A DNA stretch of 51,247 nucleotides from Cnuella takakiae (GTDB taxonomy: Bacteria; Bacteroidota; Bacteroidia; Chitinophagales; Chitinophagaceae): the NCBI RefSeq assembly GCF_001953305.1, contig NZ_MTFE01000010.1, forward strand, positions 4,787,521 through 4,838,767. Direction: 5' to 3'. A program made the translations under genes and the position numbers. This document shows, one piece after another, positions 1 through 9,778 of this stretch. Below the pieces are notes generated by a model, which saw only the letters and a list, made by a program, of their open reading frames with translations, was not told where the DNA came from and ran no database searches. Position 1 is the stretch's first letter. Each line of letters begins with the position of its first letter.

Positions 1-1
1 C

Positions 2-47
2 TTTAGGGGGACAGGGGGTATACTCTCTTCAGGGGGACAGGGGGTAT
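2..47. repeat. Two direct copies of the GGGGGACAGGGGGTAT repeat
   Basis: Two near-identical 20-nt copies (2-21 TTTAGGGGGACAGGGGGTAT; 28-47 with TTC in place of TTT) lie just after the stop of the oxidoreductase gene. The same sequence recurs as an inverted pair at 21751-21914, so this is an interspersed repeat family. The window edge probably cuts the element. Confidence 0.75.
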
Positions 48-56
48 GAACGGTTG

Positions 57-1904
57 TTAGAGATACTTTTTGATCTCCTCCATCAATTCCTTCTGGGTGA
101 TGGGCACGCCCATGATTTTGTTATAAGCCTGTGCATCGATCAAAAACTCGGAGCGGATGATCTTCACCAGCTGTCCGTTGTTGATCTCCGGAATCAGTAC
201 CGTTTTGTAATTGCGCAGCATGGCGCCCAGGTTGCGAGGAAAAGGACGCAGGTAGCGCAGTTGGGCATGTGCCACGCTGTGCCCTTCTGCCAGCAGTTCT
301 TCAACGGTAGCCTTGATCACACCATAGGTAGAACCCCAGCCCAGCACCAGCACATCGCCCTGCTCGGGACCGTTGTCCAGCTGCTGCTCCGGAATGTATT
401 GGGCGATCATGTCCACCTTTTGCTGGCGCAGCTTTACCATTACCTGGTGATTCTCGGGATCGTAGCTTACGTTGCCGGTAATATTGTCTTTTTCCAAACC
501 ACCTAAACGGTGCTCCAGTCCCGGTGTGCCGGGAATGGCCCAGGGGCGCACCCCTTTTTCATCGCGCTTGTATGGCTGGAACTTGGGCTCATCGTGGCCC
601 AGCTCGGTTTTGAATTCCACGTGGATGGGTTGCAGGCTGTCCGAAGACGGGTATTGCCAGGGCTCGGCGCCGTTGGCGATATAGCCGTCGCTCAGGAAGA
701 TCACGGGGGTCATGTGCTCCACGGAAATACGGGTAGCTTCATAAACCGCTTCAAAACAATCGGAAGGGGTGGATGCCGAAACAACGGGCATGGGACACTC
801 GCCGTTTCGGCCATAGTAGGCCTGTAAAAGGTCGCTCTGTTCGGTTTTGGTAGGCAGACCGGTGGAAGGACCGCCACGCTGTACGTTTACAATCACCAGG
901 GGAATTTCCAGCATTACTGCCAGGCCCATGGCCTCAGTTTTCAATGCCATACCCGGACCCGATGTGGTGGTAACCCCCAGGTGACCGCCATAAGCGGCGC
1001 CGATGGCCGATGTGATACCGGCAATCTCGTCTTCGGCCTGGAAGGTTTTGATGCCAAAGTTTTTGTGCTTGCTCAGCTCGTGCAAGATGTCGGAAGCCGG
1101 CGTGATGGGATAAGTACCCAGGAACATGGGCAGGCCACTCTTTACAGAAGCTGCAATCAGGCCGTAGGCCAGTGCCTGGTTGCCCATGATGCTGCGGTAG
1201 GAGCCTGCAGGAATGCGGGCCTTGTCAACCTTGTATTGCGTGGTAAACGTTTCGGTGGTATCGCCGTAGTTGTAACCCGCACGGAGCGCCTTGATGTTGG
1301 AATCAAAGATCTCGGGTTTGCGGCCAAATTTATCTTCTAGGAACTGCTCGGTACTGGCCATATCGCGGCTGTACATCCAGTACAGGAAACCCAGCACAAA
1401 CATGTTCTTGGCGCGGTCCTTCTCTTTGGTGCCCAGGCCCTGCACGTCTTTCAACGCCTCGCGGGTCATCTTGGTCACATCCATCTTAATTACCTCGTAG
1501 CCTTCCAGCGAACCATTTTCAATAGGGTTCACGCCATCGGGGTAATTGGCCAGGCGCAGGTTCTTGACGTCGAAACCATCGGTGTTGACGATCAGTTTAC
1601 CACCTTTTTTCAGGCTCTTGAGGTTGGTTTTGAGCGCAGCGGCGTTCATGGCCACCAGCACATCCCACTGGTCGCCGGGTGTATGAATACTTTCAGAAGA
1701 AAAGCGTAATTGAAAACCACTCACGCCGGGAATGGTACCCTGCGGAGCGCGGATCTCGGCCGGAAAGTCGGGGAAGGTGGAAAGGTCGGCGCCCAGCAAT
1801 GCGGTGTTCTGGGTAAACTGGGTACCCGTAAGCTGCATACCGTCACCGGAGTCGCCGGCGAACTTGATCACCACATCCTGAACTACTTCCTGTGTACGTG
1901 TCAT
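57..1904 (-). CDS. korA: 2-oxoacid:ferredoxin oxidoreductase, fused gamma/alpha subunit (KorA-like)
   Basis: The 615-residue product matches the fused subunit of bacterial 2-oxoglutarate (2-oxoacid):ferredoxin oxidoreductase. This enzyme makes acyl-CoA from a 2-oxoacid and CoA and reduces ferredoxin. Residues about 8-195 are the gamma domain (glycine-rich FAGDSGDGMQLTG near the start). From about 236 the alpha, TPP-pyrimidine domain begins (GNQALAYGL, then GTYPITPASD and TTTSGPGMALKTEA), followed by the C-terminal transketolase-like part. The ATG at 1904 is chosen over an upstream in-frame start because the family begins a few residues before the gamma domain. The beta (TPP/FeS) subunit usually follows directly and would lie left of the window. 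The substrate cannot be read from the sequence. Confidence 0.92.
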   Translation of the reverse strand: MTRTQEVVQDVVIKFAGDSGDGMQLTGTQFTQNTALLGADLSTFPDFPAEIRAPQGTIPGVSGFQLRFSSESIHTPGDQWDVLVAMNAAALKTNLKSLKKGGKLIVNTDGFDVKNLRLANYPDGVNPIENGSLEGYEVIKMDVTKMTREALKDVQGLGTKEKDRAKNMFVLGFLYWMYSRDMASTEQFLEDKFGRKPEIFDSNIKALRAGYNYGDTTETFTTQYKVDKARIPAGSYRSIMGNQALAYGLIAASVKSGLPMFLGTYPITPASDILHELSKHKNFGIKTFQAEDEIAGITSAIGAAYGGHLGVTTTSGPGMALKTEAMGLAVMLEIPLVIVNVQRGGPSTGLPTKTEQSDLLQAYYGRNGECPMPVVSASTPSDCFEAVYEATRISVEHMTPVIFLSDGYIANGAEPWQYPSSDSLQPIHVEFKTELGHDEPKFQPYKRDEKGVRPWAIPGTPGLEHRLGGLEKDNITGNVSYDPENHQVMVKLRQQKVDMIAQYIPEQQLDNGPEQGDVLVLGWGSTYGVIKATVEELLAEGHSVAHAQLRYLRPFPRNLGAMLRNYKTVLIPEINNGQLVKIIRSEFLIDAQAYNKIMGVPITQKELMEEIKKYL

Positions 1905-2181
1905 AAGGAAAATTGTGGGTGCAAAGGTAAGTATTGTAAGGTCAAAGCAGGTGGACAAAGCGTTTCGGAAGCGTTAAACAAAAAAGGGCAGTTGATTGAG
2001 GAAAACACCCATAAGCTGCGGGAAATCGGGGTTAAAACACCACTTGTAATGCAGGCCTTATATATATAATTTACACTCAATAAGTACAAAAAGTTATCAT
2101 CGCCGGCAGCGTACACCATTCCTTCTCTCTGAAAGCTGTTTCTATTGAGCTTCTGATTTATCCACGCCAAAAACAACTATC

Positions 2182-3198
2182 ATGAGCGGCTTCCCAATCG
2201 TTGACCTGGTCATAGGCATGATCTTCCTGTATTTCCTGTTAAGCATCATTTGCAGTTCGATGGTCGAAATCATTCAGACCTTTCTGCAGGTACGCGGAAA
2301 GATATTGGGCCAGTGGCTTACCCGGATTTTCGACCAGCCGGTGCCCGGCTATGGCAATAAAGTTTTAGGGGAAGTGCTCATGGACCATTGCGCCACCATC
2401 GGCCTTTCCCCAAAAGGAGCATCGCCCAATTATATGGATGCCAGGAACTTTTCGGCAGCCCTGGTAGAAAAGCTTACCTACAATCCGGCTAACCCGCACC
2501 AAATAGCTGTTGATATGGTTTCGCTAAAGGCCACACTGACACAATCAACCCTCCTTTCGCCAGAAATAAAACGAACCCTGCTTGGCTTTGCCGCGGAAAC
2601 TGAGGCCAATTACAACCTGATGGCCACCAAAACAACCAACGAAATGGAGTTGTTCCGAAGCAAGCTTGAGTTGTGGTACGACTCCACCATGGACCGGCTT
2701 GCCGGAACCCTTAAAAGAAAATACAGCCAGCCTTTCACCGGCATCGTTGTGGCACTGGTAGTTATTTGCATGAATGCCGATTCCATCAGCATTGCAAAAT
2801 ACCTGTACAACAACCCTACGGCAAGAGAAGAACTGGTAGCGCAGGCCAACCAGGTGGTTGCACATCCACAACGCATCAAGGATCCAATACAAACGGCAGC
2901 CATCACAGGACCGTCCATCAAAACACCAGATGAACTGCAGGCCACAACAGATTCCTTAATCCGGGAAATACGCACGGCGCGAACCATGCTTGCAGCAAAC
3001 CTGCCACTGGGATGGGATCATGATCAGACGCAGGGAGGCATGTGGTTCACAAAAATCATCGGGCTGCTGGCAACCATGCTTGCAGCTTTCATGGGTGCGC
3101 CCTTTTGGTTTGATGTGCTGAATAAAATTGCCAACATACGCGGCACAGGCCCCAAACCGGGTTCTACTGCAACAGGTGATTTCAACAAACCATCCTGA
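2182..3198 (+). CDS. Conserved membrane protein of unknown function, three TM segments
   Basis: This 338-residue protein belongs, as far as I recall, to a widespread unnamed bacterial family with a WFD/WYD...MDR signature, an N-A-D motif after the second membrane segment, and GAPFWFD near the C-terminus. Here these read LWYDSTMDRLAG (163-174), MNAD (197-200) and GAPFWFDVLNKIANIRGTG (305-323). Predicted membrane segments are 6-26, 185-206 and 289-313. The region between segments 1 and 2 is helical and charged; that between 2 and 3 ends in LPLGWD. It is the first of four same-strand genes (to 8721), 191 nt ahead of the next. No function is known to me. Confidence 0.8.
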   Translation: MSGFPIVDLVIGMIFLYFLLSIICSSMVEIIQTFLQVRGKILGQWLTRIFDQPVPGYGNKVLGEVLMDHCATIGLSPKGASPNYMDARNFSAALVEKLTYNPANPHQIAVDMVSLKATLTQSTLLSPEIKRTLLGFAAETEANYNLMATKTTNEMELFRSKLELWYDSTMDRLAGTLKRKYSQPFTGIVVALVVICMNADSISIAKYLYNNPTAREELVAQANQVVAHPQRIKDPIQTAAITGPSIKTPDELQATTDSLIREIRTARTMLAANLPLGWDHDQTQGGMWFTKIIGLLATMLAAFMGAPFWFDVLNKIANIRGTGPKPGSTATGDFNKPS

Positions 3199-3389
3199 TG
3201 CCGTACAAGGTTGTAACCCTGGCACAGTGGAACAAATTTTTATAGGCAGCAATGACTTTGGTTCCCCGCAACGGACCTTAAGCAACATTGTGCGTATACG
3301 CTAGGTACTATCCACATTCAGGAGGGACGAATTCACTGTAAAACCTTTCCAATTGTACGCTAAACATTACCAAAATTCAACTTAAAACT

Positions 3390-3656
3390 ATGGCAACGAT
3401 CCAGGTACAGGCAACCATGCAATCAGGCTCGGGATTTGGCGTTTTTGTACGCATCGACAATCTGAACCTTTTCTTTGACCGCTCGGGTGTGCAGGAGGTG
3501 GAGTTGGAACCCAACTTCTACGTAGCTACCATTGGCGGTCACGAGCCCAGCAGCGCCACAGTTCAAATAGATTTTATACAGGAAACCATAACCATTGGCA
3601 GCCAAACCTATAATACCCCTACCTTCTTTGGCTTCATCCCTTTTACCGTAAGCTAA
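3390..3656 (+). CDS. Small protein of unknown function, probably all-beta
   Basis: The 88-residue product has no signal peptide or membrane segment. It alternates hydrophobic and polar residues with many Gly, Val, Ile and Thr (MATIQVQATMQSGSGFGVFV at the start, FFGFIPFTVS at the end), which suggests a small beta-sandwich. The ATG at 3390 follows a 191-nt spacer. The next gene starts 5 nt after its stop, so the two are very likely co-transcribed. I do not recognise the family. Confidence 0.7.
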   Translation: MATIQVQATMQSGSGFGVFVRIDNLNLFFDRSGVQEVELEPNFYVATIGGHEPSSATVQIDFIQETITIGSQTYNTPTFFGFIPFTVS

Positions 3657-3661
3657 TCACC

Positions 3662-4864
3662 ATGAAAAGATTGATTCTGATATTCCTGCTTTCTTCAGTA
3701 CTGTTTGTACCGGCAATGGCCCAGGACACCGCCGGCACAGGCAAGCTGCATATTGAAGCAAAAAGAAAACTGGACACCGCCCGCAATGAAAAGCTCACTT
3801 CCATAAAGACCAACCTGCTGGCCGAAGTACTTCAAGCCTCCATATCCAATGGCATACTTACATCTACGGGGAGTGATTTCACCCTGCGCTCTACCATTTA
3901 TGGTTTGAAGAAAATGTTTGACAGCGATATTGCCATTGACACCAATTACGTAAGGCAAACCTTCAACCGCAACTTTGAAATAGGGCTTGGGTTTTCGCTC
4001 ACCGATGCCGCTAAGATCAACGGCGTTAATTCAGCGCTCACCTATGCCTTGGTGAACAAAAGAGATATCAGTTTGCAGGATGAAGCCAACCTAGGCACCG
4101 CACTTGCGGAAAAGAAGCAAGCCATCAACCAAAAAGTTGGCGCCCTCGTTATCCAATTATCTGAAGTTGCCACCCGGGTACAAAATGCAGTGCGCAGCGG
4201 CAGGCTTTCCAATACCGACTCAATAGCAGTAATGCAAGCGCTGACAAATTTCGGAACAGACAAAGACCTGGAGGCATTACTGACAACCCTCAATAGTTTT
4301 GGCATTGCCGCACCCGAAGGGCTGCTACAGGCATTTACCGATGAAAGGGCTGCTATTGACAACATGGTACAGGACCTGGAAAGAAGCATCAGCAGCCGCT
4401 CGCTTTGGACCATTGGCGCTGTTACCAACTACCAGGATAATCGATGGGACAGTATTCTTGTAAAAACGGAATTCCTGAATGGTTTGGGCTGGGAACAAAA
4501 TGCAGACAAACCCTGGGACCTTTATGCAGGCGCTTTCCTGAACTGGCGACAGGACACGCTGAACAAACAGGCATTGCAGCGCAGTGGTCTGACAGCAAAG
4601 TTGGGCCTTAACAAAGTACTGGCAGTAAAGACAGACGGCAGTTCTTTTATTGAAATTTTAGGTGCGGCCGAATACAACAATCTATTACGGGGCCGCTATC
4701 CCGGAGAAGAACGCAGCAACCTGATGGCAGCCTTCACGGTAACGGTTCGTATTTCTAATTCCCTCTTCCTGCCTTTCAATATCACCTATGACCCAAAAGG
4801 AGGAAACGTGCTCGGCTTTTTGAATGTGAAGTGGGATTTTTTGCGCACATCGCCTAAAGAGTAG
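3662..4864 (+). CDS. Exported protein of unknown function, possible outer-membrane end
   Basis: The 400-residue protein starts with a typical signal peptide (MKRLILIFLLSSVLFVPAMA, cleavage after AMA-Q). Residues about 25-250 are mostly helical with long amphipathic stretches and possible coiled coil (LVIQLSEVATRVQNAV). The last 150 residues turn beta-rich, with aromatic strands (LFLPFNITYDP and GFLNVKWDFLRTS at the C-terminus) as in outer-membrane strands or a periplasmic sandwich. It begins 5 nt after the 88-residue gene and is followed after 164 nt by the large Cache-like gene. A cell-envelope role beside the two membrane proteins is plausible. The family is unrecognised. Confidence 0.75.
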   Translation: MKRLILIFLLSSVLFVPAMAQDTAGTGKLHIEAKRKLDTARNEKLTSIKTNLLAEVLQASISNGILTSTGSDFTLRSTIYGLKKMFDSDIAIDTNYVRQTFNRNFEIGLGFSLTDAAKINGVNSALTYALVNKRDISLQDEANLGTALAEKKQAINQKVGALVIQLSEVATRVQNAVRSGRLSNTDSIAVMQALTNFGTDKDLEALLTTLNSFGIAAPEGLLQAFTDERAAIDNMVQDLERSISSRSLWTIGAVTNYQDNRWDSILVKTEFLNGLGWEQNADKPWDLYAGAFLNWRQDTLNKQALQRSGLTAKLGLNKVLAVKTDGSSFIEILGAAEYNNLLRGRYPGEERSNLMAAFTVTVRISNSLFLPFNITYDPKGGNVLGFLNVKWDFLRTSPKE

Positions 4865-5028
4865 CACTTGCCTACCCAATGAATAAACCAATCCAGGCCA
4901 GCCAGTTTACAGCGTGAGAAAAAGCGCATGAAATAGCAAAGCAACCAGAACAGGAAACGAAAAAATCAGGCAACTTCAACAGGCAAATTGGATTAGCAAA
5001 GGAGGCAAATACACCAAACCAAACGTAT

Positions 5029-8000
5029 ATGCCACTTAATATAAAAAAACCGGTTCTACGCCAGCTGCTGGTACTGCTTGCCTTTACCAGCCTGGTCGGG
5101 CTATTCTTTTTCCTCAACTTCTATCTATACATTCCCCGCCAGCAAAAAACATTCAACCAAAAGATCTTCCGGGTCCTTGAAGAAGTTGCCCGCGATTTTG
5201 CATCAACTCTGGAAGGCCAAATAGTAACAGCACTTAAAAACAACGCCAGCCAGGATACTATTGGCAGCATTAAACAATTAGGATCAGATACAAGTATCCA
5301 TGCACTTACTGTAAATTCTTTTCGCAGGCTGGACACAACAGTAGACAAGAGCCAGGATTTTACTTACACTTACCAGTTCAAAAAAGACAGTGTCCGCATC
5401 CAGCTTTTCCATAAAACAGGTAGACAATCAGACTCCACATTCGCTATTCCACTGGGCAAGATCATCGGGCCCAATTATGCAAACCTGCACAAAGATCTTT
5501 TCGACCTCTTGCTGTTGGTAAAACGGGGTGAAGTAAAGGGCAAAGACCCTATCCGGCTCAAGGACAGTTTGCTTTACCGGATCGGCGACATTCCGAGCCG
5601 CTATGCATTTATCCATGACACCTTGTTCAAGGACAAAAACTACGGCCAGTTCAGCACCATCAACCCCATTACCATACAGGAGCAACAATACCTGGCTTTT
5701 TCCATTCCTTTTCAATTCAGGGACGAGGAACTAATACTCACCGGGCTGCTTTCGGAAGAAGAATACAAAGACGAAGCCGCAAGGTTTTCCCGATCGGCCC
5801 TGATCATTATCGCTGCACTATTGTCATTTGTAATCCTGAGTCTGCCTTTGCTCAAAATCAGGATCTCGGGACGGAGCGAAAGGATAAGCGTAAACGAGGT
5901 CCGAATCCTGATCATCGTTTTCCTGGTAGCGCCCTTCCTGGTAGTACTGGGCCTGGGCACCACGCTGATTTACCAGTATGCCGACAACGACTCGGACCGG
6001 ACCCTCCAACTGGTTGAAAACATGGTGGAGGAAAACATGGAGCAAGAAGTGGGCCTTGCCCTGCAACAACTGAACTGGTATGGCCGGCTTACCGCAGACA
6101 AACAAAATATTCTTGACTCAAACGATAAAACAGGAACAATTGCTGGTACGGAAGCAAATAGAATAAGCATGCTGCACCAGCAATTAAGAAGGACCCGACA
6201 AGTTGATTCCGACTTACGCAACCTGATCTACTACCCTACACATTATTTTAACCTCGATGATATTTTCTGGGTAAACAATTCCGGTTACCAAATAGGCAAA
6301 TGGTTTTTGCTGGATGAAAAGGTTTCCTACCTCGATGTCAGCTCCCGGAATTATTACCAGAAAATCAAAGAAGGCGAAGCCGGAAGCTTTCCACGAACAG
6401 GAGCGCCATTTTACATAGAACCAACTATATCCTGGGCTACCGGCGATTATTCGGTCAATGTGGTTACTGCAAGCAGGCAAAACCTGGCTGGCAGCACTTC
6501 AGCTAAAAACAGGAATGCCAAGGAAGATGCTGCGCGTAACCAGGCCATCCTGATCGGGCTGGCTGCAAGGCTGTACGCTGTTTACCAACCCGTAATTGCA
6601 AAAGGCTACCATTTTGCCATTGTTAAACGCGATGGAGCAATCCTGTTTCATTCCGAAACAGAGCGATGCTTACATGAAAATATCATTGACGAAACCAATG
6701 AGCACCCTGCCCTGGTCAATGCCATGGCACGCAATGATTCGATACTGATTCCAAACATCAAAATGTATGACCTGGATGTAAAAATGCGGGTAAAGCCATG
6801 GCGGCTGATGCCCGAGTTTTACCTGGTTACCTATTTCACCAAAAGGGAACAAAATCTATTTGTATTTCATATTGCAGCATTCACCCTATTGGCCGTATCA
6901 GCCCTGCTGCTGGCACTCCTCTTTTTTCACCTGTTCAAATCTTTACTAACCAACAGCAACCATAACACTTTTGTGCGGAGTTATCCTTCGCAATGGATGC
7001 GCCCCTCAAAAGCCCGCAACGAAATTTATTCCAATACACTGGTGTTTTTTGCAATCATCACCATCATCGCCGCACTGCTGCTACTGGTAGCAACAGCCTT
7101 CAACAGGCTGCGCACGGAAGCTTATCTTTTTCAGGCACTTTTCCTGTTGCCATTCCTGATCACCACTGGATATTTCTTTGTTGTACAGAATACAAAGCTG
7201 CCAGGAACAGAAAGGCCACTTTCGTTTTCAGCCTGGTTGCTTAAAGAACGCAAGTTGGTTTTGTTTTACTTCTTTTTCATCGCACTCACCAGCATCCTGA
7301 TGGCCAGGCTGCTTCACGACTGCAGCAATTTTCACCTGGACAGTTTTCTTGCGCTGCTGCTTTCGCTTGCCGTTCCGCTATTGGGTTTCTTACACTACCG
7401 AAAGCCGCAGCTGTTTCATTTGAACAGACCCGATTACTTCAAAAACTACCTTTCGTTGCTAGGCGCCTGTATCCTGCTGGTAGCCATTGTGCCGGCGATA
7501 GGAATGATGTATTATGCTTTCCGCCAGGAATATGTAATGCGCATCAAAGCCGAACAACTGAAAGCAGCCAAGGACATCAGCGACAGGAGGCTGGCAATCA
7601 ATAATGATTTAAAGCGCAACAAGGTGGACCTGTCGCTTACCCCTGCGGGGAGCGCCTTTATTCGAAACCTGAAGTTCCATCCCAGCTACGGCATCTACCT
7701 GCCCCACCAGCAGATAAATCGACAAGACCAAATGCAGTATGGCAATGGGGACTGCGCCCATCGCCCCGACCAGCCACCGGTATACCTAGGCGCCACCCGC
7801 TTCTTACTACTGCCCAATGACCACAATGATATTTTCCAAAACAACGCGCAACATCAGTGGCTGGACAGCAGTAAGATTATTTTACAGTCCGCCAATATTA
7901 CCGACCGGCGCAACACGGATTCGCTGCTGCTTACTGCTACCCATGGTACGGCACCTGCACTGGGCGATGTGGTGCGCAACCCGGCAACCTATATCTGGCT

Positions 8001-8721
8001 GTTGCTGACGCTGATCTTTATTGTACTGCACCTGCTGGTCATGCGATCAACCGTTAAGAAAGTTTTCCTGCTCGATTACCTGGACGATGCCCTGCCCAAA
8101 CAACAGGGTGCAACCTGGAGTGACAGCTACTACAAACTGGTGTTGGGCGATAAAGAAGAATGGCAAAGCTTTGGAATAAGTGGCCGGCCCAACAGGAGTA
8201 AGGATATTCAGGTGGCAGAAAGATTCATTGCGCAAAAGCAGAAAGGCAAAGGCCCATACTACCTCCAATTGCAGCAGTTGCTCAAACCGGCCCATGAGCT
8301 GATGTGGCAGCAGATACCACCCGAAGAACAACTGGTATTGTACGACTTTGCATTAGATGGGTTTACCAATTACCGCAATACGGACCTTATTTATAACCTG
8401 ATGCAAAAAGGACTCATCATCCGCACCAGCGATGGCCACCTGGAAGTAATGACCCACAGCTTCCGCAACTACATGGTCAACAAAAATGCAACTGCAGAAG
8501 TAAAAGCACTTGAAGACAAGTTCAAAGTAAATACCAGTTGGAAAAGCCTCAAGAACCTGTTGCTTGGCCTATTACTGGCGGTTACCATCTTCCTGTTTGC
8601 CACCCAGCGCGACCTGACCGATAAAATGCTGGCCATTATTTCGGGCTTGGTAACCCTGGTACCGCTGGTGGTCAAGTTGTTCGATCGCCCGGCGGCGTCC
8701 AATAACAGCTCCGGCACTTGA
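5029..8721 (+). CDS. 1230-residue polytopic membrane protein with Cache-like sensor and winged-helix-like C-terminus
   Basis: Predicted membrane segments lie near 11-33, 256-277, 291-316, 611-637, 671-691, 699-719, 742-762, 773-790, 806-831, 986-1006, 1172-1192 and 1198-1217. Between segments 1 and 2, and between 3 and 4 (318-605), are large extracytoplasmic regions. The second resembles a double-Cache domain: a helical stalk, then VSYLDVSSRNYYQKIKEGE, a region like the ligand-pocket strands of Cache sensors. Residues about 1010-1165 are soluble, with a winged-helix-like stretch (EQLVLYDFALDGFTNYRN...LIYNLMQKGLI) and SFRNYMV before the last two membrane helices. No kinase, cyclase or methyl-accepting domain is present, so any signal output is unknown. 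The protein is the last of four collinear genes, 2182-8721. A Cache assignment is inference from pattern, not a profile search. Confidence 0.75.
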   Translation: MPLNIKKPVLRQLLVLLAFTSLVGLFFFLNFYLYIPRQQKTFNQKIFRVLEEVARDFASTLEGQIVTALKNNASQDTIGSIKQLGSDTSIHALTVNSFRRLDTTVDKSQDFTYTYQFKKDSVRIQLFHKTGRQSDSTFAIPLGKIIGPNYANLHKDLFDLLLLVKRGEVKGKDPIRLKDSLLYRIGDIPSRYAFIHDTLFKDKNYGQFSTINPITIQEQQYLAFSIPFQFRDEELILTGLLSEEEYKDEAARFSRSALIIIAALLSFVILSLPLLKIRISGRSERISVNEVRILIIVFLVAPFLVVLGLGTTLIYQYADNDSDRTLQLVENMVEENMEQEVGLALQQLNWYGRLTADKQNILDSNDKTGTIAGTEANRISMLHQQLRRTRQVDSDLRNLIYYPTHYFNLDDIFWVNNSGYQIGKWFLLDEKVSYLDVSSRNYYQKIKEGEAGSFPRTGAPFYIEPTISWATGDYSVNVVTASRQNLAGSTSAKNRNAKEDAARNQAILIGLAARLYAVYQPVIAKGYHFAIVKRDGAILFHSETERCLHENIIDETNEHPALVNAMARNDSILIPNIKMYDLDVKMRVKPWRLMPEFYLVTYFTKREQNLFVFHIAAFTLLAVSALLLALLFFHLFKSLLTNSNHNTFVRSYPSQWMRPSKARNEIYSNTLVFFAIITIIAALLLLVATAFNRLRTEAYLFQALFLLPFLITTGYFFVVQNTKLPGTERPLSFSAWLLKERKLVLFYFFFIALTSILMARLLHDCSNFHLDSFLALLLSLAVPLLGFLHYRKPQLFHLNRPDYFKNYLSLLGACILLVAIVPAIGMMYYAFRQEYVMRIKAEQLKAAKDISDRRLAINNDLKRNKVDLSLTPAGSAFIRNLKFHPSYGIYLPHQQINRQDQMQYGNGDCAHRPDQPPVYLGATRFLLLPNDHNDIFQNNAQHQWLDSSKIILQSANITDRRNTDSLLLTATHGTAPALGDVVRNPATYIWLLLTLIFIVLHLLVMRSTVKKVFLLDYLDDALPKQQGATWSDSYYKLVLGDKEEWQSFGISGRPNRSKDIQVAERFIAQKQKGKGPYYLQLQQLLKPAHELMWQQIPPEEQLVLYDFALDGFTNYRNTDLIYNLMQKGLIIRTSDGHLEVMTHSFRNYMVNKNATAEVKALEDKFKVNTSWKSLKNLLLGLLLAVTIFLFATQRDLTDKMLAIISGLVTLVPLVVKLFDRPAASNNSSGT

Positions 8722-8788
8722 AATGAAAGGCATTTATCATGGGCCGGTTCGCAGGGCGCACTGTATATTAGCTGCCAAACCACCACCA

Positions 8789-9715
8789 ATGCAAACCATC
8801 CTCGGCGCCGGCGGCGCCATAGGTACCGAACTGGCAAAAGCCCTGGCCGCATTTACCACCGACATTCGACTGGTAAGCCGCAACCCTAAAAAAGTAAATG
8901 CCTCCGACAACCTCCTATCCGCCAACCTGCTCGACGCGGCTGCTGTAAGTAAGGCCGTGGCGGGTTCCGACATTGTTTATTTAGTTGCCGGCCTGGAATA
9001 CAAGGCCAGGGTGTGGGAAGCACAATGGCCGGTAGTGATGCGCAACACCATTGATGCCTGCAAACAACACGGCGCCAAACTGGTATTCTTCGACATTATT
9101 TACATGTACGACCCTGCCTACCTGGGACATCTTACCGAGGAAACACCCATACGCCCTGTAAGCCGTAAAGGTGCCGTACGGGCAGCCATCGCACAAACCC
9201 TACTGGATGAAATAAAAGCCGGCAAGCTGCAGGCGATGATTGTAAGGGCCGCCGATTTTTTGGGCATGAAAAACAGCGTGCTTACCGACCTCGTAGGCCG
9301 CAATTTTGCCAAAGGGAAAAAAGCCAACTGGATCGGCAACCCCGACAAGCGGCATTCGTTTACCTATACCGTTGATGCCGGCCGGGCTACCGCGCTGCTG
9401 GGTAATACGCCGGACGCTTATGGACAGGTATGGCACCTGCCCACCGATAACACACCGCTTACCGGCAAACAGTGGATGGAAGCCTTTGCACAAACCTTCC
9501 AAACCCAACCGCGTTATAACCTTACTACCCGGGGCATGATGACCATACTGGGCCTGTTTATTCCCGTGCTGCGGGAAGTAAAGGAAATGGCTTACCAGTT
9601 TGAAGAAGATTATGGTTTCGACAGCAGCAAGTTCACCAACAGGTTCCACATCAAAGCCACACCTTATACCGAGTCGGTACAACAGGTAGCGGCTGCTATC
9701 AAAGCAGGCAAGTAG
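8789..9715 (+). CDS. NAD(P)-dependent epimerase/dehydratase-like protein (extended SDR)
   Basis: The 308-residue product starts with a Rossmann fold whose dinucleotide loop is GAGGAIG (residues 6-12), directly after the first beta strand. An acidic or basic coenzyme-selecting residue falls in LVSRNP, which favours NADP. The middle shows the SDR pattern (VYLVAGLEY, then FFDIIYMYDP) and a YMYD stretch in the active-site region. The ATG at 8789 is preferred over 8723 because the glycine loop must sit within the first residues. The C-terminal half resembles sugar-nucleotide or NmrA-type members. The substrate is unknown. It follows the Cache-like gene by 67 nt. Confidence 0.85.
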   Translation: MQTILGAGGAIGTELAKALAAFTTDIRLVSRNPKKVNASDNLLSANLLDAAAVSKAVAGSDIVYLVAGLEYKARVWEAQWPVVMRNTIDACKQHGAKLVFFDIIYMYDPAYLGHLTEETPIRPVSRKGAVRAAIAQTLLDEIKAGKLQAMIVRAADFLGMKNSVLTDLVGRNFAKGKKANWIGNPDKRHSFTYTVDAGRATALLGNTPDAYGQVWHLPTDNTPLTGKQWMEAFAQTFQTQPRYNLTTRGMMTILGLFIPVLREVKEMAYQFEEDYGFDSSKFTNRFHIKATPYTESVQQVAAAIKAGK

Positions 9716-9722
9716 CCAATCC

Positions 9723-9769
9723 TTTGCCTTAGCTGTGCCTTGGCAGCCTTTTTGCACAGCTAAGGCAAA
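9723..9769. other. Perfect 16-bp inverted repeat just before a start codon
   Basis: TTTGCCTTAGCTGTGC (9723-9738) and its exact complement (9754-9769) enclose a 15-nt loop ending in a T-run. The structure fills the 63-nt gap between 9715 and 9779 and ends 9 nt before the next ATG. There is no T-tract after the stem on the + strand, so it is either a weak terminator, an mRNA hairpin that covers the ribosome site, or a repeat remnant. Confidence 0.7.
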
Positions 9770-9778
9770 CAACCGGTT

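Noticed and set aside
1710-2176. Two short frames in the spacer before 2182 (+ strand 119 codons, - strand 91 codons)
   Set aside because: They overlap the oxidoreductase 5' end, start inside it or in AT-rich spacer, and show no motif or signal peptide. The spacer looks like a divergent promoter region.
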